Notes: a model not told the origin generated them from the sequence alone. Shown: positions 1 through 8,671, numbered from the stretch's first letter. The stretch: 64,000 nt of DNA from Thermogemmatispora carboxidivorans (GCF_000702505.1 NZ_JNIM01000001.1:2666001-2730000); one strand, 5' to 3'. Made by a program: numbers and translations.

Positions 1-750
1 GGCCGTGCAGGTGTAGAGTGGCGCCACCAGACCAACCTCGTTGGCTAATACCCGCAGGCGCTCCAGGTGGGCCGGCCCGTCGTCGCCTCGCGGCACCCAC
101 TCGCTGCCGGGCCGAAAGGTCAGCTCCCAGGGTGCCCCAGCATGCATATACTCGTTCTCTAGCTGCACGCCGAGAATCGGTCCCCCGTCCTGAAAAAAGA
201 AGCCTCGCACCTGACGCGCAATCTCGGCAAAGTAGCGACGCACATAGAATAAATAGCGCTCATCGTTCGAGCGCACGGCTACCGCCCGCCCGTAGAGCCA
301 GTCGGGCAAGCCACCATTGCGGCACTCGCCATGCACAAATGGCCCCACACGCAGCAGGATCTCCAGCCCTATCTCTCCGCAGAGCTGCACAAAGGCGCGC
401 AGATCGCGATTCTCCGACCAATCAAAGCGGCCCTCTTCTTCCTCAACGTGAATCCAGAAGACATAGATTGAGACCAGCGTCAGGCCACCGGCACGCATCT
501 TCTGCAGCGCTTCACGCCAGTAGCGGCGCGGATAGCGCGAGGGATGGAACTCGCCCATGATGGGAATCCAAGGCTGCCCGTTGCGGAGCAAATAGCTCGG
601 CGTCAGCGCCAGCGTCTCCCCCTGCGGCGAGCGCGCCAGGAGCCGCGGCTCCGGCAGCCCCCCCTCCGCCTCCTCCGCAGCGCGCAGATCGAGTCGATAG
701 TAGGAACGATCATCAGCAGGTAGATGTGGCTGCAACGATGTGGCGGACAA
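1..750 (-). CDS. GH35 beta-galactosidase, N-terminal part (runs off window)
   Basis: This is the first 250 codons of a glycoside hydrolase family 35 enzyme, which removes terminal beta-galactosyl residues by a retaining mechanism. The product shows PIMGEFHPSRYP near the start, then LLRVGPFVHGECRNGG and GGPILGVQLENEY. The last motif is the GH35 acid/base block, with the catalytic Glu at about residue 200. The nucleophile lies beyond the window. No ATG is available after the in-frame stop at 778-780. The best start is TTG at 750, preceded by GGAGGA about 9 bases upstream. No signal peptide is seen, so the enzyme is probably cytoplasmic and cleaves imported galacto-oligosaccharides. It lies downstream of the LacI gene on the same strand, and the 270-base gap between them holds no recognisable gene. 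The GH35 family call is firm; the start is inferred. Confidence 0.85.
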   Translation of the reverse strand, partial: MSATSLQPHLPADDRSYYRLDLRAAEEAEGGLPEPRLLARSPQGETLALTPSYLLRNGQPWIPIMGEFHPSRYPRRYWREALQKMRAGGLTLVSIYVFWIHVEEEEGRFDWSENRDLRAFVQLCGEIGLEILLRVGPFVHGECRNGGLPDWLYGRAVAVRSNDERYLFYVRRYFAEIARQVRGFFFQDGGPILGVQLENEYMHAGAPWELTFRPGSEWVPRGDDGPAHLERLRVLANEVGLVAPLYTCTA

Positions 751-1020
751 TGGGCTTCTTCCTCCTGCTCTTCTCTCTTACAGAATCGCTTGCTCGACTT
801 CGCCGATCGCTCAGACCCTGGCGCTATCAGCGCAGGAACAAGGGCGCCTTTTTATCAGGTTGAACTGTTGTCAGGAACTATCGTTGTCCGAGAGACAGCC
901 AGCACCAGGACAGCGACCACAGGCATGGGTAGAGGCGCCAGAGGTCTGAGCGGAGTTGGCCAACGTGACGATAGGTTGGTTGGACGCGGACAGAGTGCCG
1001 GTCAGGACGCCCGGTCAGGG

Positions 1021-2112
1021 TCAGGATCGCGACCAAGACGAAGCGGGGGCCGCAGTGGACTGGCGTATCACCAGGGAAGGCGGGACCAGACGCAGCGGGG
1101 CCGTCACTCCCTGGCCCTGGGCCGTGCCATCACTACGCCCATCAGCAGGCAGCGGCTCGCGTCCCTGCTCCTGGCTGGCTGCCTCAATCTGGGTCAGCAG
1201 CAGCTCCGTCGCCTCCTGAGCCAGGCGCGTCTTGGGAATGGCAATGGTTGTCAGGGGCGGACGCAGATGGGCAGAGACCACAATATCGTCGAGGCCGACG
1301 ATCGAGACATCCTCGGGGACACGCAGCCCGCGGTCAAGAACCAGCTCCATCGCCCCGAGGGCCATCCAATCGTTGGTCGCAAAGATCGCCGTTGGCGGCG
1401 CCAGCTCCTGCCCGGCACTCAGCAACTGGCGCGCCGCTGCATAGCCGCTTTCCAGCGAGGAGTCACCCAGGGCAATACGGTCCGGGGGTAGCTCCAGTCC
1501 AGCCTGCTGCAATGTCGTACGGAAACCTTCTAACCGCAGATGCTGCTGAGGTTCGTCGACAATGACAGCAATGCGCCGGTGCCCCAGCGCCAGCAAATGT
1601 TCGGCAGCCAGCTGTCCCGCCTGGAAGAAATCTACCGTCACCTGGGGGATGTCCGACGGCGACTCATTTTCTTGCCAGTCGCAGAGCACAATGGGCACCC
1701 CCTGACGGAAATAGTGCGTGATGTCGGCAATGTCCATGCTCGACCCCATGATGATGTAGCCATCAACCCAGCGGCTCATCAGCCGCTCCATCTGCTGCCT
1801 CCCCAGGGCAAAATCTCCGTGCGTGTTGCAGAAGAGGGTCTGGTAGTCCCGCTGGCGGAGAATGTTCTCAATGGCCTCCATAATCTCGGGATAGAAGGGG
1901 TTGGCAACGGTGGGCAGGATCAGGGCCACAGTAAAGGTTCGGTGCTGTGAGAGATTGCGCGCCAACAGATTGGGCCGATACCCTAGCTCGCGGGCATAGT
2001 AGAGCACACGCTGGCGCGTGGCTTCGCTGACTTTGCCTTTGCCACTCAGCACATTGGCAACGGTGCTTTTGGCAACCCCCGCCGCCCGCGCAATGTCGTA
2101 AATCGTGACCAT
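1021..2112 (-). CDS. LacI-family transcriptional repressor of the galactan locus
   Basis: The protein starts with a LacI helix-turn-helix ([20 protein letters not shown], then [16 protein letters not shown]) and continues with a periplasmic-binding-protein-like sensor domain ([45 protein letters not shown]). The start at 2112 places the HTH at the very N-terminus and has AGGAAGGGG just upstream. An in-frame ATG at 2175 would add 21 residues, and GAGG also precedes it, so the start is not certain. The gene is read from a promoter whose spacer carries a perfect operator-like palindrome, so autoregulation is likely. It is divergent from the sugar-binding protein gene. The inducer is inferred, from the neighbouring GH53 and GH35 genes, to be a galacto-oligosaccharide. 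Confidence 0.9.
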   Translation of the reverse strand: MVTIYDIARAAGVAKSTVANVLSGKGKVSEATRQRVLYYARELGYRPNLLARNLSQHRTFTVALILPTVANPFYPEIMEAIENILRQRDYQTLFCNTHGDFALGRQQMERLMSRWVDGYIIMGSSMDIADITHYFRQGVPIVLCDWQENESPSDIPQVTVDFFQAGQLAAEHLLALGHRRIAVIVDEPQQHLRLEGFRTTLQQAGLELPPDRIALGDSSLESGYAAARQLLSAGQELAPPTAIFATNDWMALGAMELVLDRGLRVPEDVSIVGLDDIVVSAHLRPPLTTIAIPKTRLAQEATELLLTQIEAASQEQGREPLPADGRSDGTAQGQGVTAPLRLVPPSLVIRQSTAAPASSWSRS

Positions 2113-2204
2113 ATGCCCCTTCCTGGCCACCGCAGGCCGTTCTTGCGACTGCTGCTGAAAGCGAGATTCCTTCATCGAAAGCGTATCCTCATCCCTTCGC
2201 TTAG

Positions 2205-2279
2205 AGTATAGAAGATGGACCGGTCCATGTCAAGTAACAGCTATTCTCCCTTGACATGGACCGGTCCATCTTCTATACT
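2205..2279. promoter_or_regulatory. Divergent consensus promoters with LacI operators in both spacers
   Basis: Two 30-base arms, 2205-2234 and 2250-2279, are exact reverse complements. Each arm is a full promoter. On the plus strand TTGACA (2251-2256), a 17-base spacer and TATACT (2274-2279) point to the sugar-binding gene. On the minus strand the mirror image (-35 at 2228-2233, -10 at 2205-2210) points to lacI. Each spacer contains the palindrome ATGGACCGGTCCAT, with the central CG typical of LacI-family operators. A repressor bound there would block both promoters directly. Confidence 0.85.
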
Positions 2280-2287
2280 TTTCGCGT

Positions 2288-2301
2288 GTGGACCGTTCCA
2301 C
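2288..2301. promoter_or_regulatory. Third, imperfect operator-like palindrome
   Basis: GTGGACCGTTCCAC resembles the operators in the adjoining divergent promoters (GGACCGGTCC core) with one mismatched arm position. It lies just downstream of the plus-strand -10, at about the expected transcription start of the binding-protein gene. It could be an auxiliary repressor site. This is inference from sequence similarity only. Confidence 0.5.
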
Positions 2302-2710
2302 TTCCCCCTTGCCGAAGCAGGAGAGCAGTCGGCTCCCAGGAGTCCAGGTAGAGGACTGGCAGGCTGAGTGTCCGGCGAGCGGCGGTCTGGGCAGGCAAGG
2401 AAAGCGGTCAGGGCGGTCGGCCTGGCAGGAAGCCGGTGCTCCGCACCAGTGAGCAGCTGGAAGGGAGGGCGCGATCCGTGAAGGGATGAACGGACGGGCG
2501 GACGAACGAATGGGCAGATGGGACAGGCGGATGAAGAGACGACTGGGTAGGCACATGGGGAGATGGGAGATGGACGACCGAGTTAACGCCGAGAGGGCGA
2601 ACGCAGCAATGAACCAACGTCGCCGGGTCAATCGGTCACTCGGTTAAGTGCGTCTGCAGTGTCTTGAGCAGGCGTCAGCTCCTACAGTGCAGTCAAGGAG
2701 GAAACGAGAG
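2302..2710 (+). other. Long untranslated leader of the binding-protein gene
   Basis: About 410 bases separate the promoter from the likely start at 2711. The stretch is rich in G and A, with loose short repeats of the type GGACGGGCGGACGAACGAATG between about 2490 and 2580. No convincing gene or known riboswitch fold was recognised. The open frames on the minus strand here lack ribosome binding sites and any recognisable protein features. Confidence 0.4.
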
Positions 2711-3949
2711 ATGAACCGCGGTCTCCTATTTTGCCATGCCAGGGGGGTGGCTAAGGCCGGCCTGCTGCTGCTCCTGGCGCTCAGCATCAGCAGCTATCTC
2801 GTGGCCTGTGGTGGGACGCCCGCCAGCTCTGGGCCGGTGACGCTCACCTTTTGGTCCTGGGTGCCCAACCTCCAGCAAGCGATCGACCTCTTCGAGAAGA
2901 GTCACCCCAACATCAAGATTAAGTGGCAGAACGTCGGTTCGGGCGGCACGGAGTACACCAAGCTGACGACGGCCCTGAAGGCGGGTTCAGGCGCCCCCGA
3001 TGTGGTGCAAATCGAGTACGCCTATCTTCCCCAGTATATTCTTAGTGGGAAGCTGGTCGATCTTTCGCAGTACGGGGCTAACGATGTGAAAGATCAGTTT
3101 GTCCCCTGGACCTGGGCCCAGGTCTCCAGCGGTGGTAAGGTCTATGCCATCCCCCAGGATACTGGCCCGATGGGCCTGCTCTACCGCGAGGATATCTTTA
3201 AGAAATATAACCTCCCCGTTCCCACCACCTGGGACCAGTACGCCCAGGAAGCCATTCAGCTGCATAAGGCCAATCCCAAGATCTATATCACTGACTTCTC
3301 TCCCAGCGATGGCCCCTGGTTCTTCTCGCTGCTCTGGCAGGCCGGTTCCCAGCCCTTTGTGGTCAATGGGACGACGATTAAGATCCATCTGGACGATGCC
3401 GCGGCGCTGAAGGTGGCGAACTACTGGGGCAACCTGGTCAAGAGCGGGGCGGTGAGCACTGCCGCTGATTGGAACAACGACTGGTACGCCGCGCTCCAGA
3501 ATGGCACGCTGGCTACCTGGATCACCGCCGCCTGGGCGCCGTCCGATCTGGAGGGCTTTGCGCCAAAGTCCGCCGGCCTGTGGCGCGTGGCGCCGCTGCC
3601 TCAGTGGACCGCTGGCGAGCAGGCCTCGGCCAACTGGGGCGGCTCGACCGACGCGGTGACGACGCAGTGCCAGCATCCTGCCGAGGCCGCGGAGTTCGTC
3701 AAGTGGCTCAACACGAACCCCGAGGCCGTCAAGGTCCTGACTCAGAAGCTCTACCTCTTCCCTTCTCAGAAGAGCGCTCTGCAAGACCCCAGCTTCGATA
3801 CGGCCAACTCATTCTACGGCGGTCAGCAGGTCAACCGCATCTTTGTAGAGTCCGCTCAGGAGGTCAATACCTCTTTCCAGTCAACAGCCCCGGGATCAAG
3901 CCGGTGGCTTGCCCGCAGCCTTGTCGGCCCGGGCTTCAGGGCTGGTTGA
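2711..3949 (+). CDS. Sugar ABC transporter substrate-binding lipoprotein, C-terminally truncated
   Basis: This is a family 1 extracellular sugar-binding protein. It has a lipoprotein signal peptide (hydrophobic LLLLLALSI stretch, lipobox LVAC followed by GG) and typical motifs such as VTLTFWSWVPNLQQAI, MGLLYREDIFKKYNLP and WGGSTDAVTT. The start at 2711 is chosen because AAGGAGG lies about 10 bases upstream. A GTG at 2648 would add residues before the signal peptide. The native frame runs to Gln-390 (codon ending 3880). The remaining residues (from STAPGSSRW on) come from the end of an IS element that has cut the gene. The matching C-terminal tail lies at 11579-11686, followed by the two permease genes. 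The product lacks roughly 50 C-terminal residues. Whether it still binds ligand or docks on the permeases cannot be told from the sequence. Confidence 0.85.
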   Translation: MNRGLLFCHARGVAKAGLLLLLALSISSYLVACGGTPASSGPVTLTFWSWVPNLQQAIDLFEKSHPNIKIKWQNVGSGGTEYTKLTTALKAGSGAPDVVQIEYAYLPQYILSGKLVDLSQYGANDVKDQFVPWTWAQVSSGGKVYAIPQDTGPMGLLYREDIFKKYNLPVPTTWDQYAQEAIQLHKANPKIYITDFSPSDGPWFFSLLWQAGSQPFVVNGTTIKIHLDDAAALKVANYWGNLVKSGAVSTAADWNNDWYAALQNGTLATWITAAWAPSDLEGFAPKSAGLWRVAPLPQWTAGEQASANWGGSTDAVTTQCQHPAEAAEFVKWLNTNPEAVKVLTQKLYLFPSQKSALQDPSFDTANSFYGGQQVNRIFVESAQEVNTSFQSTAPGSSRWLARSLVGPGFRAG

Positions 3950-4010
3950 CGGCAGCCCACTCAGCCGTAACTGAGTACAGCGATCACGAATATTCCTGGC
4001 CGCGTTGATA
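3881..4010 (-). ncRNA. Putative omega (guide) RNA scaffold at the tnpB 3' end
   Basis: In TnpB elements the guide RNA scaffold overlaps the end of tnpB and the element's right end, and the flanking DNA acts as the guide. The minus strand here, across the last tnpB codons and the 15 bases after the stop, can fold into GC-rich stems (AGCCC pairing with GGGCT, inner GGCT/AGCC). The guide would then be read from 3880 downward into the binding-protein gene. The limits are approximate and the assignment rests on family knowledge. Confidence 0.4.
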
Positions 4011-5104
4011 TCTGCGTGCTCCTGGCAGCCACACTGCGGGCAGGTGAAGGCATGTCGGCGCCGGTTCCCCCGCTGTCCACAGCGAGAACAGATCTGACTG
4101 GTATAGGCCGGGTTCACCTCTGTCACCTGCAATCCTTGCTCTCGGGCCTTGTGCTCTGTCCAGCGCCGGATGAGTCCCCGCTGCCACAGCGCGAGCCGCC
4201 GCCGCAGCGCTCGCCCCCGGACCTGCTCTTTCTGGGGCGGCGGCACCTGGAGCTGTTCGAAGACCAGCACCGCCTGTGGTGGTGCCCACTCCACCAGGCG
4301 CTTTGCTATGGTCTGGGCAAAGGTCTGGGTGCGGTGCCGTTGCCGGCGGCCAAGCCGTTTCAGCACCCGCCGGACACTGCGCGTGTCCCGGTGCTGTGCC
4401 TTATGGGCCGCCAGCTTCCGCTGCAGTCTCGCCCGTGTCTTCGCCGTGCGCCGATTGCGCACCTTCACCGCCTTCCCACTCACGAAGAGCACCCGCTCCT
4501 GTCCATCTACCGCCACCACCGCATTCGTCTCATTCAGATCGATCCCCACGACCCGGCTCGCTCCTGCTGCCTCATCCGAGGGTGGGAGGGGCTGCGGGTC
4601 TGGCACCTCCAGCGTGATGGTCAGTCGCCCCAGCAGCCGCCCATTGCGCTCCAGCACCGTGAGGCTGTCTATCGTCTTCGCCTGCGCCAGCCGCGGCTGA
4701 GAAGCCTCCGGCACCTGGTAGGGCAGGCGCTTACGCCCGGCGACCGTCCAGATGGAGAGGGTGCCATCGGGGCACAGACGGGCATCCCGTCCCCGCGGGC
4801 CGATGAGGAACAACGCCCGTCTGTGCCGGAACTGGAAGGGGCGCTGTGGCGGGCGGCGGTTGCTCTGGGCGCTCTGGTAAGCGGCAGCCACCAGCCGGAT
4901 GGCGGTGCAGGTCATCTGCGCGTTGAGCTGGCCCTTGACCTCGTGATAACAAGCTCGCTGCAGGGCCACGGCAGAGAGGGGCTTGCCCCCGTTGAAGCAG
5001 GGGGCCGAGAGCTGCTGCTGCACCCGCTGGAAGACGGCCAGCGTCTCACGCACGTCCTCATCGGCTGGCAGCAGCAGCGGGATGGTTCGCTGCACCTGGG
5101 CCAT
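3896..5104 (-). CDS. tnpB: TnpB RNA-guided nuclease (IS605 OrfB family)
   Basis: The 402-residue length is normal for TnpB. The RuvC-like acidic residues are all present: Asp-189 in VVGIDLNE, Glu-283 in VLVFEQLQ and Asp-365 in HADINAARN. The zinc ribbon is intact (Cys-339 and Cys-342 in CSRCG, Cys-355 and Cys-358 in CPQCGC). The N-terminal half carries the usual helical OrfB region. TnpB proteins cut DNA next to a short TAM under guidance of an RNA from the element's own end, which helps the element persist. The start at 5104 has GGAAGAGG upstream. All visible catalytic residues are kept, so the protein may still be active. No tnpA is present in the window. Confidence 0.93.
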   Translation of the reverse strand: MAQVQRTIPLLLPADEDVRETLAVFQRVQQQLSAPCFNGGKPLSAVALQRACYHEVKGQLNAQMTCTAIRLVAAAYQSAQSNRRPPQRPFQFRHRRALFLIGPRGRDARLCPDGTLSIWTVAGRKRLPYQVPEASQPRLAQAKTIDSLTVLERNGRLLGRLTITLEVPDPQPLPPSDEAAGASRVVGIDLNETNAVVAVDGQERVLFVSGKAVKVRNRRTAKTRARLQRKLAAHKAQHRDTRSVRRVLKRLGRRQRHRTQTFAQTIAKRLVEWAPPQAVLVFEQLQVPPPQKEQVRGRALRRRLALWQRGLIRRWTEHKAREQGLQVTEVNPAYTSQICSRCGQRGNRRRHAFTCPQCGCQEHADINAARNIRDRCTQLRLSGLPSTSPEARADKAAGKPPA

Positions 5105-5239
5105 CGGCCTCTTCCTTCCTCTTCGTATTCCTTCTCACAAGACGTGTTTCCACGCTCGTTTTCCTTTCCGGTCATCTGATGGAGAGAGAGACACTTTCTC
5201 CTGGAAGGCAGGAAAAGAAGCCGGTTGGGTCCTCATCGA

Positions 5240-6145
5240 TCACTCCTTCCTCTTCTGATCTGCTTGTGTCTGGCGCTGGCAGTGAGCCTGCCAGTCGGTT
5301 CGCAGCCGGGCCAGTGCGGCCTCGCGCACCTGGCGGACGCGCTTGGGGGGCAGGCCCAGCTCACGAGCAATCTCTACCAGGGTGGCTGGACGCCAGTGGT
5401 CCCCCCAACCCAACAGGGCTTCCATCACGATGCGCTGTCTGGGGGTCAACCGGTGCCGCAGCGCCTCTGCCAGCCAGCGTCGTTGCTCCTCCGCCCCGTC
5501 GGGACTGCAGACAGCCTCGGCGGGATCGGGCGCTCGGGGATCGCACCGCTCCTCTATCTGCCAGCGCTCTTGCTGTGTCAGGGTGTCCAGGGAGACCGTC
5601 CGGGGCACCGGCTGTGAGCCGGGGAGAACTGGCTGGGCGTCCTTCTCTGTCTCCCCTGGGGCTGAGGTGTGAAGACGGACCTGGACATACTCAGGCAACC
5701 GGATGGTATCCGCTGCCCGGATCGCCCGGAGGATCGCCTGTCTGATCCACCAGGTGGCATACGTGCTGAACTGGGTCCCTCGCTCTGGGTCATAGTGCCT
5801 GGCTGCCTCAATCAGCCCCAGATTGCCCTCCTGGATCAGATCAGCCAGGTCCAGGGCTGCCTGCTCTCGGAGCAGTGGCGCATAGGTCCGCGCCACGCTG
5901 ACCACCAGGCGCAGGTTTCTCTCTACCAAAGCCATGATCGCCTGCGTCTGCTGAGCACGGGGAGCCGTTCCTGTCTCGGAGCTCCCCGCACCGTCCCGGG
6001 GGGAGACGGACAGATCGTTCAGATACAGGGTGACCGGGGTCAGGTCGGTCCGGTAGGCGCGCATGCGCCGGGGGGTCAGATGGGGAGAGGGAGCAGGCGA
6101 GCGGGACCTGCTCCCGGAAGACAGGTGGCTAGTCGCGCGGGGCAT
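5240..6145 (-). CDS. RNA polymerase sigma factor, sigma-70 family (accessory)
   Basis: This 301-residue protein has a region 1.2-like segment ([11 protein letters not shown]), a strong region 2 ([51 protein letters not shown]) and a region 4 helix-turn-helix ([33 protein letters not shown]). Region 3 is short and the linker is Pro/Gly-rich. It resembles group 2/3 RpoD-like factors rather than ECF sigmas. The start at 6145 is preceded by AGGAGGT 4 bases upstream. An upstream extension of the frame has no such signal. It overlaps the preceding small gene by 17 bases and is the last gene of an operon of unknown small proteins, so it may direct polymerase to cassette or host promoters. It lies inside the DNA that interrupts the binding-protein gene. 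Confidence 0.9.
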   Translation of the reverse strand: MPRATSHLSSGSRSRSPAPSPHLTPRRMRAYRTDLTPVTLYLNDLSVSPRDGAGSSETGTAPRAQQTQAIMALVERNLRLVVSVARTYAPLLREQAALDLADLIQEGNLGLIEAARHYDPERGTQFSTYATWWIRQAILRAIRAADTIRLPEYVQVRLHTSAPGETEKDAQPVLPGSQPVPRTVSLDTLTQQERWQIEERCDPRAPDPAEAVCSPDGAEEQRRWLAEALRHRLTPRQRIVMEALLGWGDHWRPATLVEIARELGLPPKRVRQVREAALARLRTDWQAHCQRQTQADQKRKE

Positions 6146-6371
6146 GCCGACCTCCTGGGGAGACACGAGCGTCCTGGCCTGCCTCCGCTGGGTGCTGCTG
6201 GCACCGCCGCCAGGCAAGCTGGAGGGCAAGGTGTTGTGCACACAACTGCTGGATCGTGGCCTCCAGGCGCATCTGACGGGCCTGGTAGGCGGCAATCTGG
6301 CGTTCCAGCCGGCGCAGGGAACGCTCTGGGTGGGTAGCTGTTCGATGGAACAGTCCTTTCATCCACTGCAT
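6129..6371 (-). CDS. Small basic coiled-coil-like protein, unknown function
   Basis: This 80-residue protein is not recognised. The start at 6371 is supported by AGGAGG 9 bases upstream (a tail beyond it has no such signal). The middle ([20 protein letters not shown], then [19 protein letters not shown]) is a predicted amphipathic helix with heptad-like spacing, suggesting a short coiled coil. Its 3' end overlaps the start of the sigma-factor gene by 17 bases, so the two are probably translated together. A role as a partner of the sigma factor is possible but only inferred from position. Confidence 0.65.
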   Translation of the reverse strand: MQWMKGLFHRTATHPERSLRRLERQIAAYQARQMRLEATIQQLCAQHLALQLAWRRCQQHPAEAGQDARVSPGGRHAPRD

Positions 6372-6490
6372 GACCTTTCCTCCTGGATGGGTGGGGAGCG
6401 GTCCCCACCCACATCTGTAGGCAGACGAGGAAACGAACAACGTGAAGGCGTGAACAGGGAAATGACCGGGAATTGGCACAAGCAGCGCGT

Positions 6491-6790
6491 TCAGGCTTGC
6501 TCGTCTGAGACAGGCCGGCAAGAAGGAGCCCGCGCCTCGTCGACGGAGAAGAAGGCCCGAGTCCTGGCGGGATTGGCTGGCAGCCACTCGGGAAAGGGGG
6601 CCAGCCCGAGCAGGCGGATCAGGGCCTCGACCTCCTGATCGGACAGCCCATCCAGAACCAGGGCCGCCTGGAAATCCTCACCAGGCCGCTGTTCTGACTG
6701 TTGGACAATGGCCGCCGCCTTCAGCCCGTCAGGACGCGCGTAGAGCAGCCAGGTTCCTGCGGGGAACCGGCCCATTCTGGCATGGATCAC
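6491..6790 (-). CDS. Hypothetical 99-residue protein of the sigma-factor operon
   Basis: The product begins MIHARMGRFPAGTWLLYARP and includes an acidic, Leu-rich segment (LDGLSDQEVEALIRLLG) that could be a short helical bundle. It starts with GTG at 6790, preceded by AGGAGGT 8 bases upstream. Its start overlaps the stop of the preceding gene in the form GTGA, a mark of translational coupling. No family is recognised and no signal peptide or membrane segment is seen. Confidence 0.65.
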   Translation of the reverse strand: MIHARMGRFPAGTWLLYARPDGLKAAAIVQQSEQRPGEDFQAALVLDGLSDQEVEALIRLLGLAPFPEWLPANPARTRAFFSVDEARAPSCRPVSDEQA

Positions 6791-7326
6791 TGGTACTCAC
6801 CTCCTCCCTCTGTCGGGCAGGGAAACAGGACAGTCTTGCTGATCGCTTTAGGACTCCGGCTAGCCTCCAGGCGGCCTAGAGCAGCCTGCAGGAGCTGGAG
6901 CTGCTGCCGGACCTGCTGGCGCAGGCGATCCGGGCTGCTGACCCCTGGCCGGCGCCAGGAGGGCAGGCCCTCCGCCTCCTCGCTGCTGATCCGCCGGGCC
7001 AGGGTGCCCACCAGCAGGCGGGTCTCATCACAGTGCTGGCAGGCGTCCATGAGCAGATGCTGCCGGTGGATGGAGGCCGCTTCCACAGCGCCGGCAGACA
7101 TGTGCGGGGACCCGCCGTGCGCGTGCACCGTCTCCGTCTCCAGCCGTAGACAGAGCTGTCTCAGTCCACGGGTCAGGCGATGCAGATCCGCCAGCGAGAG
7201 AGCGGCCTCGTAGGCGCCGACCTGGTGGCTGGCCCAGGAGAGCCAGGCCAGCCAGTGGGACCAGGGAGCATCAGGAGTGGGCGGCTCGCAACCAGGGGAA
7301 GGCCCCAGGGGGCTAGACTCAGCCAT
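6787..7326 (-). CDS. Hypothetical 179-residue helical protein of the sigma-factor operon
   Basis: The protein is not recognised. After a Pro-rich start it has Trp-rich WSHWLAWLSWASHQ and a mainly helical body (LADLHRLTRGLRQLCLRLET, then RLRQQVRQQLQLLQAALGRL near the C-terminus). The pair HQHL/CQHCDE in the middle contains Cys and His, but their spacing does not match a known zinc motif. The start at 7326 is chosen because the upstream gene's stop overlaps it (8-base overlap) and a G-rich stretch precedes it. A GTG at 7371 would lengthen it by 15 residues. The stop overlaps the next gene as GTGA. Confidence 0.6.
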   Translation of the reverse strand: MAESSPLGPSPGCEPPTPDAPWSHWLAWLSWASHQVGAYEAALSLADLHRLTRGLRQLCLRLETETVHAHGGSPHMSAGAVEAASIHRQHLLMDACQHCDETRLLVGTLARRISSEEAEGLPSWRRPGVSSPDRLRQQVRQQLQLLQAALGRLEASRSPKAISKTVLFPCPTEGGGEYQ

Positions 7327-8035
7327 TGCCCACCCCCGAGGAGCCTGCTGGAAGGTCACTCCGCCGTGCACCAGGGCCAGGGACCTGCATTGCAGAGGCG
7401 GGCTCGTCAGGAACTCGTGCCGTCAGATGACACACGAGCTGGAAGGGGACGCCGTCGACCCGGACCAGGATCACAGGCACCTGCCTCGATCCCGAGGATG
7501 GCTGCACCTGCAGGGTCACCACGCGCGGGGGATCACCGGGAGCCTCCTGCACCACCTGGGGGAAGGTACACAGGCGCACTGCCCCCGCCCCAGCGACAGC
7601 CGAGCCAGGACCCGAGGCCGACACCGGGGCAGTAATCTCCACCACCAGGATGGTTCCATGCCAGTCCTGTCCCAGGAAGTGATGGACCTGGCCACGTACC
7701 ACGACATCAAGCTGACTGACCCGAGCGGTGCCATAGACATACTGGGCCTGCTGCTGATTCCACCAGGCCCCCAGGGTGGGGCCAAGCCACCCGAGCCAGC
7801 ACAGGGCCAGCAGCATCCCTGCCCCCAGACTCAGAGTAGCCCGTACCTGTCCCCGGCGCGGCGTCTGAAGCGTGCGCGAGTGACCGGAGCCAGGAGACCC
7901 ATCCGCAGACATCTCCGGCTCTGCCAGAGGGACCCGGTCCGCGGTCGCAGGAGCCGCCGCTGCCGCAGGGTGCTGGCGACTGGCGCGCAGCGGAATGCCT
8001 GCGGGGAAAGACTGGGAAGGGGATGGAGCGGTCAT
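7319..8035 (-). CDS. Single-pass membrane protein of the sigma-factor operon, unknown function
   Basis: This 238-residue product has a Ser/Pro/Ala-rich N-terminal region of about 65 residues, a basic stop (TPRRGQVRATL), one strong transmembrane segment (LGAGMLLALCWLGWLGPTLG, about residues 70-90) and an extracytoplasmic-looking domain of mixed beta pattern (YVYGTARVSQLDVVVRGQVH, TILVVEITAPVSA, VVTLQVQPSSG). The topology, cytoplasmic tail plus outer domain, resembles a signal receiver or an anti-sigma-like protein. No anti-sigma domain is recognised, and the idea rests on the sigma factor three genes downstream. AGGAGG lies 12 bases before the ATG. The stop overlaps the next gene by 8 bases. 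Confidence 0.65.
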   Translation of the reverse strand: MTAPSPSQSFPAGIPLRASRQHPAAAAAPATADRVPLAEPEMSADGSPGSGHSRTLQTPRRGQVRATLSLGAGMLLALCWLGWLGPTLGAWWNQQQAQYVYGTARVSQLDVVVRGQVHHFLGQDWHGTILVVEITAPVSASGPGSAVAGAGAVRLCTFPQVVQEAPGDPPRVVTLQVQPSSGSRQVPVILVRVDGVPFQLVCHLTARVPDEPASAMQVPGPGARRSDLPAGSSGVGNG

Positions 8036-8158
8036 GACAAGAAAAAACCTCCTCTCATGTTCGACAACAAAAGCACGACAGGAGCAACACAGACAGACGG
8101 AGGGAAGAAAACCGCCCTGCCGAACGTGGCAGGGACAGGAGCCGTGGCGTAGACGGGC

Positions 8159-8650
8159 CTATGGGGCACTGGAAGGATCAGCACCTCGTGAGCGGCCTGC
8201 TCGTGAGGAGCGTACAGGCACATCCCAGGGCGGCCAGGTTGGTCCTGGACGGATCTCATACCAGGTGAGCCGCTCCTGCAGTTCCGCCCGCAGGTGCTCA
8301 GCAAGCCAGAAAGCCCGGCCCTGTCGGGCAGGATCAGGCACCCGGCGCAGCCGCTCAATGCGACACAGCACCTCCTGCAGGGCCTCCAGGTACGCCCGGC
8401 GGGTTTTCAGGAAGCGGCCCCGCCCATCCGGGGCGAACCAGGGGGGCCAGAAGAACCACAGGGTTGGCAGGGCAGGAGAGGCCCCGATCCAGTAGAGCCG
8501 ACCTGGACGCCGCAACAATGCCTTGACCTGTGCGAGGAGCATCGTCAGGGAAGCGCAAGACCCCTCGGGGTCCTCCGGTTCCACTGCTTCCACCTCCTCC
8601 ATTGAGAGGGAGGAGCACGGTTTTCCTGTCTCATCAGAGGCAGAAGCCAT
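8159..8650 (-). CDS. Hypothetical Trp-rich 163-residue protein of the sigma-factor operon
   Basis: The product has an acidic N-terminus (SMEEVEAVEPEDPEG), then an aromatic stretch (LYWIGASPALPTLWFFWPPW) that may lie on a membrane surface but is broken by prolines, then long charged helices (FLKTRRAYLEALQEVLCRIE, FWLAEHLRAELQERLTWYE). No family is recognised. The ATG at 8650 is preceded by AGGAGGTG. The 123-base gap to the next gene contains no convincing gene. Confidence 0.65.
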   Translation of the reverse strand: MASASDETGKPCSSLSMEEVEAVEPEDPEGSCASLTMLLAQVKALLRRPGRLYWIGASPALPTLWFFWPPWFAPDGRGRFLKTRRAYLEALQEVLCRIERLRRVPDPARQGRAFWLAEHLRAELQERLTWYEIRPGPTWPPWDVPVRSSRAGRSRGADPSSAP

Positions 8651-8671
8651 GCGCGTTCACCTCCTGATTTC

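Larger units (their letters stand above)
3881..5200 (-). mobile_element. TnpB-only IS element (IS200/IS605, IS1341-like group)
   Basis: The element contains an intact tnpB and no tnpA transposase, as in IS1341-type elements, which depend on a TnpA supplied elsewhere. Its tnpB-3' (right) end lies at about 3881, where the binding-protein reading frame stops matching its family. The other end is not defined. The DNA upstream of tnpB contains small hairpins (for example CGTGGAAACACG at about 5145), but no clear boundary was found before the sigma-factor gene at 5240. Confidence 0.6.

Noticed and set aside
724-1491. 255-codon plus-strand frame over the LacI 3' end
   Set aside because: The LacI frame on the minus strand is conserved to its end; the plus frame is Arg/Gly-rich with no signal for translation.
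4016-5179. 387-codon plus-strand open frame opposite tnpB
   Set aside because: It is an antisense shadow of a TnpB with all catalytic motifs.
8032-8358. 108-codon minus-strand frame within the sigma-factor operon
   Set aside because: It overlaps the end of the 163-residue gene, lacks a good ribosome binding site at any start, and shows no features.
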